A DNA stretch of 43,132 nt from Deltaproteobacteria bacterium (lineage in GTDB: Bacteria > Myxococcota_A > UBA9160 > UBA6930). The position numbers and the translations under genes are program-made. The stretch is from contig JAFDCZ010000011.1 in NCBI GenBank assembly GCA_019312665.1, positions 1 to 43,132 of the forward strand. The letters run 5' to 3'. Each line of letters starts with the position of its first letter. The stretch's first letter is position 1. Of this stretch, positions 33,690 to 42,791 are shown piece after piece. The notes beneath the pieces are model-generated. The model had not been told where the DNA came from. It did not search any database and worked only from the letters and a program-made list of their open reading frames with translations.

Positions 33690-34990
33690 TCCCGAGCTTT
33701 CGCGCACTCGTCGCGCTCGCCGTGTGGACGACACTCGGCGGAGTCGTGGCCTTCTTCCCCGATGCCGAGCCTCTTTGGGTGGTTCTTGGCGTGCTCGGGC
33801 TGGCCGTCTTCCTCGGCGACGCCCTGCTGGCCTGGTGGACTCCGGCGCCCGACGTGACCCGCGAAGCGCCGAACGTGCTCTCGATGCAAGCTCGAGCGGA
33901 CGTGGTGTTGCGTCTCGCCAATCGGCATCGGCGCCCGCTCCAGATCGAACTCTTCGACCACGTTCCCGTCGAACTCCAAACCGACGACTTCCCGCGCTCA
34001 TTCCTGATCCCAGCAGGAGAAGAAGCGGTGTTCGAGTATCGCGTCCGGCCCGTTTCGCGGGGGACCGCCCACTTCGGCCCGGTCGAGATGCGCGTCGCCT
34101 CGCCCTTGCATCTATTCGATCGCATCCATCGGCCCAGGGTCGAGACCGACATGCGGATCTACCCGAATTTCGATGCCTTACGCCGCTATGAACTTCTTGC
34201 CACCGAGCATCGCACCAGCCAGCTCGGCGTTCGGCGCCGCCCCAGACGAGGTGCCGGGCTCGAGTTCCAGCAGCTTCGCGAGTACCGCCCCGGCGATCCC
34301 CTGCGCCAGGTCGACTGGAAGGCGACGAGCCGTTTCCAACGCGCGATCTCCCGCGAATACCAGGACGAGCGGGACCAACAGATCATCCTGGTGCTGGATT
34401 GCGGGCGCCGGATGCGCGCGCAGGACGGCGAGCTCTCCCACCTCGATGCAGCCTTGGATGCGGCACTCCTCGTCGCCCACGTGGCCCTTCGGCAGGGTGA
34501 TGCCGTCGGCTTCTCGACGCTCGGGGGCGAGCAGCGCTGGCTTGCACCTCGCAAGGGCCGGACCCAGCTTGGCGCGCTCCTCGATGGCGTATTCGACCTT
34601 CATGCCCAGCCGCGGGCCTCGGACCACTTGAGTGCTGCGGCAGAGCTGATGGGCCGGGTCCGCAAGCGCAGCCTGATCGTCTGGATCTCCAACCTGCGTG
34701 ACGAAGACGGCAGCGAGCTCAGTGCAGCCATGAAACTGATGGCACGGCGCCACCTCGTGATGCTGGCGAGCCTGCGCGAGACCGTCCTCGATGCGCGTCT
34801 CGAAGATCCGGTCGAGAACCTCGAAGACGCGACCCGCGTCTCCGCCATCCACCACTACCTGCACGGCCGTCGCCAGGCCCACCGGGAACTCGAAACCGGA
34901 GGCGCCCTGCTCCTCGACACCACCCCCGAAAAACTCCCGATCGCCCTCGTCAACGGCTACCTGGACGTCAAATCCGCCGGCCTCCTCTGA
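33686..34990 (+). CDS. DUF58 (VWA-like) membrane protein
   Basis: This 434-residue protein has two N-terminal hydrophobic segments (8-24 and 31-50), a beta-rich region, the DUF58 signature GLEFQQLREYRPGD-LRQVDWKATSR (191-215), and a VWA-like C-terminal part with ILVLDCGRRM. DUF58 proteins are the usual clients or partners of MoxR ATPases. It is the last gene of the seven-gene module and ends 2 bp from the convergent DUF3179 gene, leaving no room for a conventional terminator between them. Confidence 0.93.
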   Translation: MIPSFRALVALAVWTTLGGVVAFFPDAEPLWVVLGVLGLAVFLGDALLAWWTPAPDVTREAPNVLSMQARADVVLRLANRHRRPLQIELFDHVPVELQTDDFPRSFLIPAGEEAVFEYRVRPVSRGTAHFGPVEMRVASPLHLFDRIHRPRVETDMRIYPNFDALRRYELLATEHRTSQLGVRRRPRRGAGLEFQQLREYRPGDPLRQVDWKATSRFQRAISREYQDERDQQIILVLDCGRRMRAQDGELSHLDAALDAALLVAHVALRQGDAVGFSTLGGEQRWLAPRKGRTQLGALLDGVFDLHAQPRASDHLSAAAELMGRVRKRSLIVWISNLRDEDGSELSAAMKLMARRHLVMLASLRETVLDARLEDPVENLEDATRVSAIHHYLHGRRQAHRELETGGALLLDTTPEKLPIALVNGYLDVKSAGLL

Positions 34991-34992
34991 AG

Positions 34993-36435
34993 TCAACGGC
35001 GGGGAAGTGCGGTCTCGGGATGGAAGGCTTGCCAGGCGAACCAGTAGGCGAGTGTCCCGGGGCGGCGGGGAGCGCGCGCTCCGCCTGGGCCGACGAGTGC
35101 CTCTTCGGTGATCTGCCAGCGCTGGCCTTCTGCGTCGAGCAGGCTCTCGTCATCGGGGCCAAGATGGAAACCGGCTTCGGACGTGGCGTACGCTCGAACG
35201 GCGCCGCCAGCGTCGTAGCGCACCGGGCCGGCTCGCTCGTCGAACCCCTCGACCTCGATAAGGCCACTGGTTGCAACGAGCACGATTCGTTGCCCATCGA
35301 GTTCGTCGTTGGTCACCTTGGCTTCGACGAGATCTGCAAGCTTCCAGGCTCTGGCCTGGCCCTCGTGAACCAGACCGAAGACGCGATCCTTGATGGCGAG
35401 CTCGTCCCGGTTCAGGAAGACGGGAAAGAGCTTGTCCCGAGAGGAGAAGTAAGCGCCATAGGGCCCACCGGCCTCGTAGCGCCGGTCGAAGCCTGTCTCC
35501 AAGGTGAGTACGGTCGTTTCGGGATTGCGGAGTTTCCACTCGCCCCAGGTGATCACCACCGCGGGAAGCAGAGCCAGTTCGAGGCCTTCGCGGCCGGCGA
35601 GCTCGCCGAATACAGGGCGTCCGGTGAGCTGATTCCACAACGTCGTGGTCGCCCGATCGTACATCAACTTGTTGCTGCGATGGAGAAATCCGCTGGTGCC
35701 GAAGCGCAGCGGCTCATCGATCCCGGCCACGCGCCCGTCGTAGGCGATCCCGGAACCACATAACGTGCAGTAGGCGAGGGAGATGGGAATTCCGCCGAGC
35801 GTATCGTTGGCAAGCTCGTGCCAATCGAGAATGCGAAGCGGATAGGCGCGATTCGCACCTCCGGCAGTGACACCAAAGACGGGCTCGCCATCGCTCATAT
35901 GCTCGGCCCCGGCCACTGAAACGTGCTCCGGATGCTCGAGCGGCGGGATCCCATCGATCGGAACGCCGCCCCAATCGATCTCCGCCACGCGAATCCTGGT
36001 GGGCGCATCGTCGGTCAGGATCTCCGCATAGCGCGGCTCCAGCGGCGAAAGAAGCCGACCCTTCCAACTGGCGAAACCGGGCGGCTCGGCCAGATCCGTG
36101 TGGCCGAACCACTCGGCCCAGCCAAACCAATCGCCGCCCAGCACCTCGCCCGAGAGCCGCTCAAGGGTGATGACCCGCTGGTTGTAAGCGACCCGTCCCG
36201 CGATGCCGAGCTGGCTGACGCGCAACAACTCGATCAAGGGAGCTATGAAACGAGCATCCCCCGCGGCTTCGATCTCGGCGAGCGCCGCCTCCTGAACGGT
36301 CTCCTCTTGAGAAACCAGCGCCTCGAGGAGCGCGGCCTCTCGACCTTCCGCGACCTGCGGAGCGGGAGGTTCAGCGCAGGCCAGCCCGCCAAGAGCTGCC
36401 AGCACGAGCGCAATGCGAATCCAAGCCACCCTCAA
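34993..36435 (-). CDS. DUF3179 lipoprotein
   Basis: This roughly 480-residue protein has a signal ending in the lipobox LGGLAC (Cys ~20) and a helical HEAT-like stretch (about 30-75) with [19 protein letters not shown]-type repeats. A DUF3179 domain follows, with [34 protein letters not shown]. The YCTLCGS motif is diagnostic of the family, whose function is unknown. The start is TTG 36435, overlapping the VOC stop, or GTG 36429 two codons later; the sequence does not decide. It should be anchored in the envelope. It shares a unit with the VOC gene. Confidence 0.85.
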   Translation of the reverse strand: MRVAWIRIALVLAALGGLACAEPPAPQVAEGREAALLEALVSQEETVQEAALAEIEAAGDARFIAPLIELLRVSQLGIAGRVAYNQRVITLERLSGEVLGGDWFGWAEWFGHTDLAEPPGFASWKGRLLSPLEPRYAEILTDDAPTRIRVAEIDWGGVPIDGIPPLEHPEHVSVAGAEHMSDGEPVFGVTAGGANRAYPLRILDWHELANDTLGGIPISLAYCTLCGSGIAYDGRVAGIDEPLRFGTSGFLHRSNKLMYDRATTTLWNQLTGRPVFGELAGREGLELALLPAVVITWGEWKLRNPETTVLTLETGFDRRYEAGGPYGAYFSSRDKLFPVFLNRDELAIKDRVFGLVHEGQARAWKLADLVEAKVTNDELDGQRIVLVATSGLIEVEGFDERAGPVRYDAGGAVRAYATSEAGFHLGPDDESLLDAEGQRWQITEEALVGPGGARAPRRPGTLAYWFAWQAFHPETALPRR

Positions 36436-36914
36436 CCCGCGGCTTCGATCGTCTCGAACGCCTTCACGACCTCGGGCGGCGCCTGCACGAGTTCGATCAA
36501 CACGCCCTCACCGCCGATCGGCGCATCCGCGTTGCCCTTGGGATGGACGAAGCAGACCTCATGGCCCGACGCGCCGCGCCGAATGCCCCCCGGCGTGAAA
36601 CGCATCCCCTTGGCCTCGAGCCACGCGACGGCGGCGCGGAGATCATCGATCCAGAGGCCGACGTGATTGAGCGCCGGCTCGTGGACCTTCGGCCGCTTCT
36701 CCGGATCGATGGGCTGCATCAGATCCACTTCCACCTTGAACGGGCCGCTACCGCAGACCGCGATGTCTTCGTCGACGTTCTCCGCTTCGCTCTGGAAATC
36801 ACCGGTGAGGGTGAGGCCCAGGGTCTCGACCCAGAGCTTGCGCAGGGCCAGCTTGTCGAGGCCGCCGACGGCGATTTGTTGGATACCGAGAACCTGGAAC
36901 GGACGATCGGACAC
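36432..36914 (-). CDS. VOC-family (glyoxalase/dioxygenase-fold) protein
   Basis: This 160-residue protein has two beta-alpha-beta-beta-beta units of the vicinal oxygen chelate fold. Likely metal ligands are His in NHVGLWIDD, His in HEVCFVHP and Glu in VLIELVQAP. It resembles methylmalonyl-CoA epimerase-like and lactoylglutathione-lyase-like members, but the exact reaction cannot be read. GTG 36914 has GGAGG 5 nt upstream; the longer frame to 37046 crosses the divergent rimO start. If it were a methylmalonyl-CoA epimerase it would help dispose of the propionyl-CoA released by Ltp2; this is speculative. Confidence 0.82.
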   Translation of the reverse strand: MSDRPFQVLGIQQIAVGGLDKLALRKLWVETLGLTLTGDFQSEAENVDEDIAVCGSGPFKVEVDLMQPIDPEKRPKVHEPALNHVGLWIDDLRAAVAWLEAKGMRFTPGGIRRGASGHEVCFVHPKGNADAPIGGEGVLIELVQAPPEVVKAFETIEAAG

Positions 36915-37007
36915 GGGTGCCTCCGGTCTTGGGGATGGGGAGCCGGGGATCATACGCGGCCCCGGGAGGGTCGGCGAGCAGCGGAGTCGGGTACCCTTCT
37001 GCCCCTC

Positions 37008-38387
37008 ATGTCCACGGACAGCCCCAAAGCAACCGTCTACTTCCATTCCCTGGGATGCCCCAAGAATCTCCTCGATACGGAAGTGATGCTGGGAAGCCTG
37101 GCGACCCAGGGCTACGCCCTGGCCGAGGAGCTGGAATCTGCCGATGTCGCGGTGATCAACACCTGCTCATTCATCGAGAGCGCCCGCGAGGAATCGATCC
37201 AAGCCATCCTGGACGTCGCCGATCTACGCGAGCAGGGAGCCCTGCGAGCGCTGGTGGTTTCCGGCTGCCTGCCCCAACGCTTCGGTGCCGAGCTAGCCAA
37301 GGAGCTACCCGAGGTCGACGCGTTCGTCGGCACCTCCCACTACCAGGACATCGCGACCATCCTGGACGATGCGCTGGCTGGGCGTGGCCGCGGGCTGTAT
37401 GTCGAGCCGGGGCACACGCATCTCTACGATCACGAAACCCCACGGTTGCTCTCGGGCGCGGGACACTCGGCGTACATCAAGATCGCCGAAGGTTGCGATC
37501 GGGTCTGTGCGTTCTGTGCGATCCCCGGAATCCGCGGACGCTTCCAGAGCAGGCAGCTGGCCTCGGTGGTGGCCGAGGCCGAACAGCTGGCGGCCGCTGG
37601 AGTGCGAGAAATCAATCTCGTTGCCCAGGATTCGACGGCCTGGGGCAAAGACCTCGGCCCGATCGGCGAAGGCGGAGGCCGGCCTCGCATCGCAGAACTC
37701 TTGCGGGGCCTCGACGAAGTGGACGGCCTCGAGTGGGTGCGGCTCCTCTACATCTATCCGACCACCGTGGACGAAGCGTTGCTCGAGGTCCTGGCAAACG
37801 GAAAGCGTGTGCTGCCGTACGTGGACATGCCCCTGCAACACGCCAGCGATCGCCTCCTTCAACGAATGCGACGAGGCACCACCGCGAAACGCCAACGCCG
37901 CTTGGTCGAGCGCGTCCGCGAGACGATCCCCCACGCCACCTTGCGCACCACCTACATCGTGGGCTTCCCAGGCGAGACTGGCGCGGATTTCGACGAGCTT
38001 CTGGCTTGGGTGCGTGAGACGCGTTTCGACCGGGTCGGCGTGTTCCGCTACTCGGACGAGGAAGGCACTGCGGGTTACGATCTCGAGGAAAAAGTACCGC
38101 GAGAGCTCGCACGTGAGCGCTACCAGGAGCTGACTCGCGTTCTTTCCGAGCTGATGGAAGAAAAGGCCCGGGAGCAGATCGGGAAGGAACGAATGGCGTT
38201 GGTGGAAGGCAAGGGACCCCGAGAGCTGAGCATTGCGCGGCTCGCCAGCCAGGCCCCGGAAGTCGACGGCATGACGCTTCTGAGCGGCGGGTCCAAGCTC
38301 GAACCGGGCCAGATGGTGCGCTGCCGAATCACCGGAGTGCGCGACACGGTGGATCTGGAAGCCGACGTCGTCCACCAGCAGGGTTGA
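37008..38387 (+). CDS. rimO: ribosomal protein S12 methylthiotransferase RimO
   Basis: This 459-residue radical-SAM enzyme has an N-terminal methylthiotransferase domain with three Cys (17, 53 and 87; GCPKN, NTCSF, SGCLPQ). The radical-SAM cluster CDRVCAFC follows (Cys 163, 167 and 170), and a C-terminal TRAM domain (EVDGMTLL to [12 protein letters not shown]). RimO adds a methylthio group to an Asp of S12. ATG 37008 gives the family N-terminus; the frame upstream is antisense to the VOC gene. No Shine-Dalgarno sequence is visible. It is divergent from the VOC gene across 93 bp and ends 2 bp before the GH3 start. Confidence 0.95.
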   Translation: MSTDSPKATVYFHSLGCPKNLLDTEVMLGSLATQGYALAEELESADVAVINTCSFIESAREESIQAILDVADLREQGALRALVVSGCLPQRFGAELAKELPEVDAFVGTSHYQDIATILDDALAGRGRGLYVEPGHTHLYDHETPRLLSGAGHSAYIKIAEGCDRVCAFCAIPGIRGRFQSRQLASVVAEAEQLAAAGVREINLVAQDSTAWGKDLGPIGEGGGRPRIAELLRGLDEVDGLEWVRLLYIYPTTVDEALLEVLANGKRVLPYVDMPLQHASDRLLQRMRRGTTAKRQRRLVERVRETIPHATLRTTYIVGFPGETGADFDELLAWVRETRFDRVGVFRYSDEEGTAGYDLEEKVPRELARERYQELTRVLSELMEEKAREQIGKERMALVEGKGPRELSIARLASQAPEVDGMTLLSGGSKLEPGQMVRCRITGVRDTVDLEADVVHQQG

Positions 38388-38389
38388 CG

Positions 38390-40477
38390 ATGGCCATCGT
38401 CGCCCCGGCTGCCGACCCGGAAACCCGAGAACGGCAGATCCGCGATCTCCTCGGCGAACTCACGCTCGACGAGAAGATTTTCATGCTCTCGGGGCACGGC
38501 TTCCTCCAGCAGATGAAGGAGGACGGAGGGAAATACGGCGCGCGGCTGTATCACGTCGCAGCCGGGAACGAACGCCTCGGCATTCCCGCGCTCCTCTTCA
38601 ACGACGGCCCACGCGGGATCAACATGGGCCGCTCGACCTGCTTTCCGGTGCCGATGGCCCGCGGCGCGAGCTTCGATGTCGACCTCGAACGACGCATCGG
38701 CGATGCCATCGGCCGCGAGTTGCGCGCCCACGGCGGCAACCTCTTCGGCGGAATCTGCATCAACCTGCTCCGCCACCCGGCCTGGGGCCGCGCACAGGAG
38801 ACCTACGGGGAAGATCCCTTCTTGTTAGGTGAGATGGGGACATCCCTCGCCCGCGGCGTTCAGCACCACGACATCGTCGCGACCGCCAAGCATTTCGCAG
38901 CCAACAGCATGGAGAACGCGCGCTTCAGCGTGGATGTCAGCCTCGACGAACGGCCTTTGCGTGAGGTCTACCTGCCGCACTTCAAGCGCTGCGTCGATGC
39001 GGGCGTCGGCGCGGTGATGAGTGCCTACAACAAGTTGAACGGCACGTTCTGTGGACACAACGAAAGCCTCCTGACCGGCATCCTGAAAGACGACTGGGGC
39101 TTCCAGGGCTTCGTGTATTCCGATTTCATCCTCGGCTGCCGAGGCTGGAATGCGTTCCCGGCAGGTCTGGACGTGGAAGCACCCGACACGATCCGCTTCG
39201 GGCCGAAACTCACGCTTGCGGTGGAGCGAGGTGACGTCAGCCAGGAGCGGATCGATGATGGCGTGACGCGGGTGCTTCGCAGCCTGTTCCGCACACTTGC
39301 CGCACCGGATCCGGAGACTTACGGCCCCGAGGTGGTGGCCTGCACTGCGCATAGAGCGTTGGCGCGCGAAGCAGCCCAGAAGAGCATCGTCCTGCTCCGC
39401 AACGAGCAGATCCTGCCCTGGGACACTTCGTCGCTCGGCAGCATCCTGGTTCTCGGCCGCCTCGCGGACGAGGCGAACCTGGGCGATCGCGGCTCGAGCG
39501 ACGTATCGCCTCCGGAAGTCATCACGCCCCTCTCAGGGCTGCGCTCAGCCTGCGGAATGGATTGCGAGGTCGGATTCGATTCTGGTGACGACCTCGACCG
39601 CGTGCGGGCCCTCGCAGCCGATGCGGAGGCCGTGCTGCTCGTCGTGGGATACGACTACCGCGACGAAGGCGAGTACATCCCGGGTGGGCACCCGGGAAGC
39701 GACACCGGAAGTATCGGCGGCGACCGCCTGGATCTGTCGCTCGGTGCGCGACAGGAGGCGTTGATCCTCGCGGCAACCGAAGCCAACCCGAACACGGTCG
39801 TCGCCGTGATGGCCGGCTCCGCGGTCTTGATGGAACACTGGCGGGAGCAGGTGCCCGCGATCCTGTTGCTCTGGTACCCGGGCATGGAGGGCGGGAACGC
39901 GTTGGCTGACATCCTGTTCGGCCAGATCAACCCTTCGGGGCGATTGCCCTTCAGCATGCCGAGGCGCGCGGAAGACCTGCCGACCTTCGATCGCGATGCC
40001 TCGGCCTGCACCTACGACCTCTGGCACGGCTACACGAAACTCGAGCGCGATGGCGTCGAACCGGCCTTCGCGTTTGGCTTCGGTCTCTCCTACACGGAAT
40101 TCGGCTTCGCCAATGCGAGCGTGCAGTTGGATGCAGAAGCCGAGACGTTGAGCGTCGAAGTGGACGTCACGAACTCGGGGTCGCGCCCGGGTGAAACGGT
40201 CGTCCAGGCCTATGCCGGCCGGACCGAGCCGGACATCGAGCAACCCATGAAACGCCTGTGTGCCTTCACGCGCCTCGCCCTGGGCCCGGGCGAGACCCGG
40301 CGGGCCGAGCTGCGAGTCGCCCTGAAAGACATCGCCTGGTTCGACTCCGACGCCTCGTGTTGGCGGCTCGGTGCCCGCCTTTGGACGATCCGCGTGGGAG
40401 GAAGCAGTGCCAACGCGGATCTTTGCGAGGCCACGATCGAGCTTCTTGAACGGCGCTGGTCCGTACGGGAGCGCTAG
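38390..40477 (+). CDS. GH3 glycoside hydrolase (beta-glucosidase type), cytoplasmic
   Basis: This 695-residue family 3 enzyme has a TIM-barrel with GPRGINMG, KHFAANSMENAR and the nucleophile Asp ~245 in GFQGFVYSDF. The second alpha/beta domain contains VLLVVGYDYRDEGEY and WYPGMEGGNALADILFGQINPSGRLP, and a fibronectin-III-like end has NSGSRPGETVVQAY. It releases terminal beta-linked sugars, most likely beta-glucose. There is no signal peptide. ATG 38390 is two codons inside a TTG that overlaps the rimO stop. It probably works with the endoglycosylceramidase-like gene that follows. Confidence 0.92.
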   Translation: MAIVAPAADPETRERQIRDLLGELTLDEKIFMLSGHGFLQQMKEDGGKYGARLYHVAAGNERLGIPALLFNDGPRGINMGRSTCFPVPMARGASFDVDLERRIGDAIGRELRAHGGNLFGGICINLLRHPAWGRAQETYGEDPFLLGEMGTSLARGVQHHDIVATAKHFAANSMENARFSVDVSLDERPLREVYLPHFKRCVDAGVGAVMSAYNKLNGTFCGHNESLLTGILKDDWGFQGFVYSDFILGCRGWNAFPAGLDVEAPDTIRFGPKLTLAVERGDVSQERIDDGVTRVLRSLFRTLAAPDPETYGPEVVACTAHRALAREAAQKSIVLLRNEQILPWDTSSLGSILVLGRLADEANLGDRGSSDVSPPEVITPLSGLRSACGMDCEVGFDSGDDLDRVRALAADAEAVLLVVGYDYRDEGEYIPGGHPGSDTGSIGGDRLDLSLGARQEALILAATEANPNTVVAVMAGSAVLMEHWREQVPAILLLWYPGMEGGNALADILFGQINPSGRLPFSMPRRAEDLPTFDRDASACTYDLWHGYTKLERDGVEPAFAFGFGLSYTEFGFANASVQLDAEAETLSVEVDVTNSGSRPGETVVQAYAGRTEPDIEQPMKRLCAFTRLALGPGETRRAELRVALKDIAWFDSDASCWRLGARLWTIRVGGSSANADLCEATIELLERRWSVRER

Positions 40478-40557
40478 CGCCTGGGCTCGCACTCGATTGC
40501 GCATCGGTCCACACAGTGGGAAAATAACCCCGCACACCCCAGGTAGCGGAGAAATCG

Positions 40558-42120
40558 ATGCGCCCTCTGAACTCCCACAGTCTGACCTCCGGATCCGTTC
40601 GGCGACGGACGGCCGCGCTCACGGGCGGCCTGGCGCTGCTGGCCCTCACCTCGAGCCTTGGAACCCAATGCGGCCCGGTGGCCCCGGCTCCCAGCGAGCC
40701 CCGCTTCATCACGGACGAGCAGGGCCGCGCGCTGATCCTCCACGGCATGAACGTGAGCGGCGACGCCAAATGGGACCCGGAACGCATGCCGTGGGTCGGC
40801 CGCGATGACGTGCTGCGCCTGTCACGCGATTGGGGCTTCAACTTCTCGCGCTTCCTGATCACTTGGGACGGTATCGAGCCCCAACGTGGCGTGTACGACG
40901 AAGCATATCTCGACCGGATCGAGGAGCGTCTCGATTGGCACCACGAGGCGGGCCTCTTCGTCGTACTCGACATGCATCAGGACGTGTATGGCCCGGTGGA
41001 TTCCGATGGGCGTCGGATGAGCGGCAACGGCCACCCAGCCTGGTCGTTCGTCACCGACGGTGAGCCCTTCCCTTCCATCCCCGGCAACTGGTTCCTGTCC
41101 TACTTCACACCGGCCATCACCCGGGCCTTCGACAACTTCTGGGACTACGAGGGAAGCACGGGCTGGATCCAGCAGCACTACCTGGATGCCTGGCTGCAGG
41201 TGGTGGAGCGCTTCAAGGATCACCCGGCAGTCCTCGGCTACGACGCAATCAACGAGCCCTGGGCTGGCTCGGGTCTGGCGCAGCCAGACGCCTTTTCCGC
41301 CGATGAGTTCGACCAGGGTGTCTACCAGGAGTTCCTGCAGCGCTTCATCCACATGGTGCGAAGCGTCGACCAGGACGGATGGATCTTCTACGAGCCTCGC
41401 GCCTGGGGGCCCAACTCAGGCAGCCCCTCCCGAATCGGCATCCTCGACGACCCGCGGGCAGGCGACGACCGCCTCGTCTACTTCCCGCACCTCTACTCGC
41501 TGATCGTGGATACGAGCGGTGAGTACCCGAGCTTCGACGACACGGTCGAAATCTGGGCCGAATCCCGCATCACCGAGATCAACGCCCAGAAGGCGCCCAT
41601 GCTGATTGGCGAATGGGGCACGGGACAGGAGGTCGTGGGCGTCGATCGCTACCTGAACGACGTGGCGCGCATGGCCGATCGCGTAACCAGCGGCTGGGCC
41701 TATTGGGAACACGGCGAGGGGGGCTGGGGCATCCTGGATGCCAACGGCAACGAGAAGCCGCCGGCCGACATCCTGACCCGAGCCTATCCGCGGCGGGTTG
41801 CCGGCTATCCGAACCAGGTCGACTACGACCCCGAGCGGCGGGTGATGATCCTCATGTACAAGAGCCGGCCTGGGGTCACGGGGCCCACGGAGATCTACGT
41901 CCCGCGGGGCCGACACTTTCCGGAAGGCTTCGACCTCCGCGTCAGCCACGGCAAATGGCACGCCGCCTGGGATGCGGAGCGCGAGCTGATCACGCTCTGC
42001 GCCGCTCCCCAATCCAGGCTGCGCGAGGTGATCATCAGCCCGGCCGCTGGCCCGGTTCCGCTGATGCCTCCGCCCGGGGTGCTGACCACCTGCGAGTTTC
42101 CCGAGGAAGAAGAGAGCTGA
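40558..42120 (+). CDS. secreted GH5 endoglycosylceramidase-like hydrolase
   Basis: This 520-residue protein has a signal sequence (Arg-rich start, then LTGGLALLALTSSLG) and a GH5 barrel. The acid/base Glu ~233 is in DAINEPW and the nucleophile Glu ~352 in LIGEWG. VLDMHQDVYG, ITRAFDNFW, DDPRAG and a YPRRVAG segment match the endoglycoceramidase subfamily (GH5_28). Those enzymes cut the bond between glycan and ceramide. A C-terminal beta domain follows, as in that group. GGAG lies upstream of ATG 40558. Release of intact glycans outside the cell and their trimming by the GH3 enzyme is a plausible sequence. Confidence 0.9.
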   Translation: MRPLNSHSLTSGSVRRRTAALTGGLALLALTSSLGTQCGPVAPAPSEPRFITDEQGRALILHGMNVSGDAKWDPERMPWVGRDDVLRLSRDWGFNFSRFLITWDGIEPQRGVYDEAYLDRIEERLDWHHEAGLFVVLDMHQDVYGPVDSDGRRMSGNGHPAWSFVTDGEPFPSIPGNWFLSYFTPAITRAFDNFWDYEGSTGWIQQHYLDAWLQVVERFKDHPAVLGYDAINEPWAGSGLAQPDAFSADEFDQGVYQEFLQRFIHMVRSVDQDGWIFYEPRAWGPNSGSPSRIGILDDPRAGDDRLVYFPHLYSLIVDTSGEYPSFDDTVEIWAESRITEINAQKAPMLIGEWGTGQEVVGVDRYLNDVARMADRVTSGWAYWEHGEGGWGILDANGNEKPPADILTRAYPRRVAGYPNQVDYDPERRVMILMYKSRPGVTGPTEIYVPRGRHFPEGFDLRVSHGKWHAAWDAERELITLCAAPQSRLREVIISPAAGPVPLMPPPGVLTTCEFPEEEES

Positions 42121-42124
42121 AACC

Positions 42125-42139
42125 GCCAGGGCACCTGGC
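42125..42139. terminator. small hairpin between convergent genes
   Basis: GCCAGG and CCTGGC flank a 3-nt loop (GCA) in the 27-bp gap between the GH5 and rlmE stops. There is no T-tract on either strand, so it is at best a weak bidirectional terminator or a chance repeat. Confidence 0.3.
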
Positions 42140-42147
42140 CCGAAGGA

Positions 42148-42738
42148 TCAGGCTCGGCCAAGCAGATACTTCTCAGTCGTCCCCTTCCTGCTGGCCTTCG
42201 GCTTGAGGACCCTCACGCTGCCAAATTGCGAACGCATTCGCTTTTGGAAGGCCTGCGCTTCTGGGCAATCGAGGAGCTTCACCAACAGGCTGCCGCCTGG
42301 TGTGAGGAGGGCCGGAATGGCTGTCTCGATCGCCTCGAGCAGCAGCTCTTCGTGGGCCCGATCCGTCGCCCGCACCCCTGTGAGCTTGGGCGCAGCGTCG
42401 GAGAGCAGCACGTCAGCTCGCCCACCCAGCTCATCGAGAACCCTTTCGAGAACAGCAGGTTCCGTGATGTCCCCGGTAAATGCGAACACATTCGCCAGCT
42501 CTGTGAGAGGATCCATCTCGGCCAGATCGACCCCGACCACGCGGCCTTTCGGTCCCACGATCTGGGCAGCCACCTGCAGCCAGCCGCCAGGCCAGCAGCC
42601 GAGATCCGCGACTCGCTGCCCGGGGCGCAGCACCCGCTGGGCCTCCTGGAGCTCGAGCAACTTGTACGCCGCTCGCGACCGATACCCCTCACGCTTGGCG
42701 CGCTGGTGGTAGCTGTCCTTGCGGTCGTAGCGCGCCAT
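42148..42738 (-). CDS. rlmE: 23S rRNA (uridine-2'-O-)-methyltransferase RlmE
   Basis: This 196-residue FtsJ/RlmE protein has the K-D-K-E catalytic set (Lys26 in RAAYKLLEL, Asp114 in SDAAP, Lys154 in LLVKLL, Glu189 in TEKYLL) and the SAM-binding GCWPGGW (47-53). It methylates U2552 of 23S rRNA (E. coli numbering) late in large-subunit assembly. ATG 42738 is the family start. It is 53 bp downstream of the rplC stop and in the same direction, so it may be read through from rplC, an unusual arrangement. Confidence 0.95.
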   Translation of the reverse strand: MARYDRKDSYHQRAKREGYRSRAAYKLLELQEAQRVLRPGQRVADLGCWPGGWLQVAAQIVGPKGRVVGVDLAEMDPLTELANVFAFTGDITEPAVLERVLDELGGRADVLLSDAAPKLTGVRATDRAHEELLLEAIETAIPALLTPGGSLLVKLLDCPEAQAFQKRMRSQFGSVRVLKPKASRKGTTEKYLLGRA

Positions 42739-42791
42739 GGCGAAGCCTCGGGCCAGCCCGACCCCTCGACCAGGCTGCCTCTGACCCTCTC

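Noticed and set aside
40471-40480. Perfect 10-bp palindrome GCGCTAGCGC over the GH3 stop codon
   Set aside because: Short and GC-rich, easily explained by chance; no loop or T-tract for a terminator.
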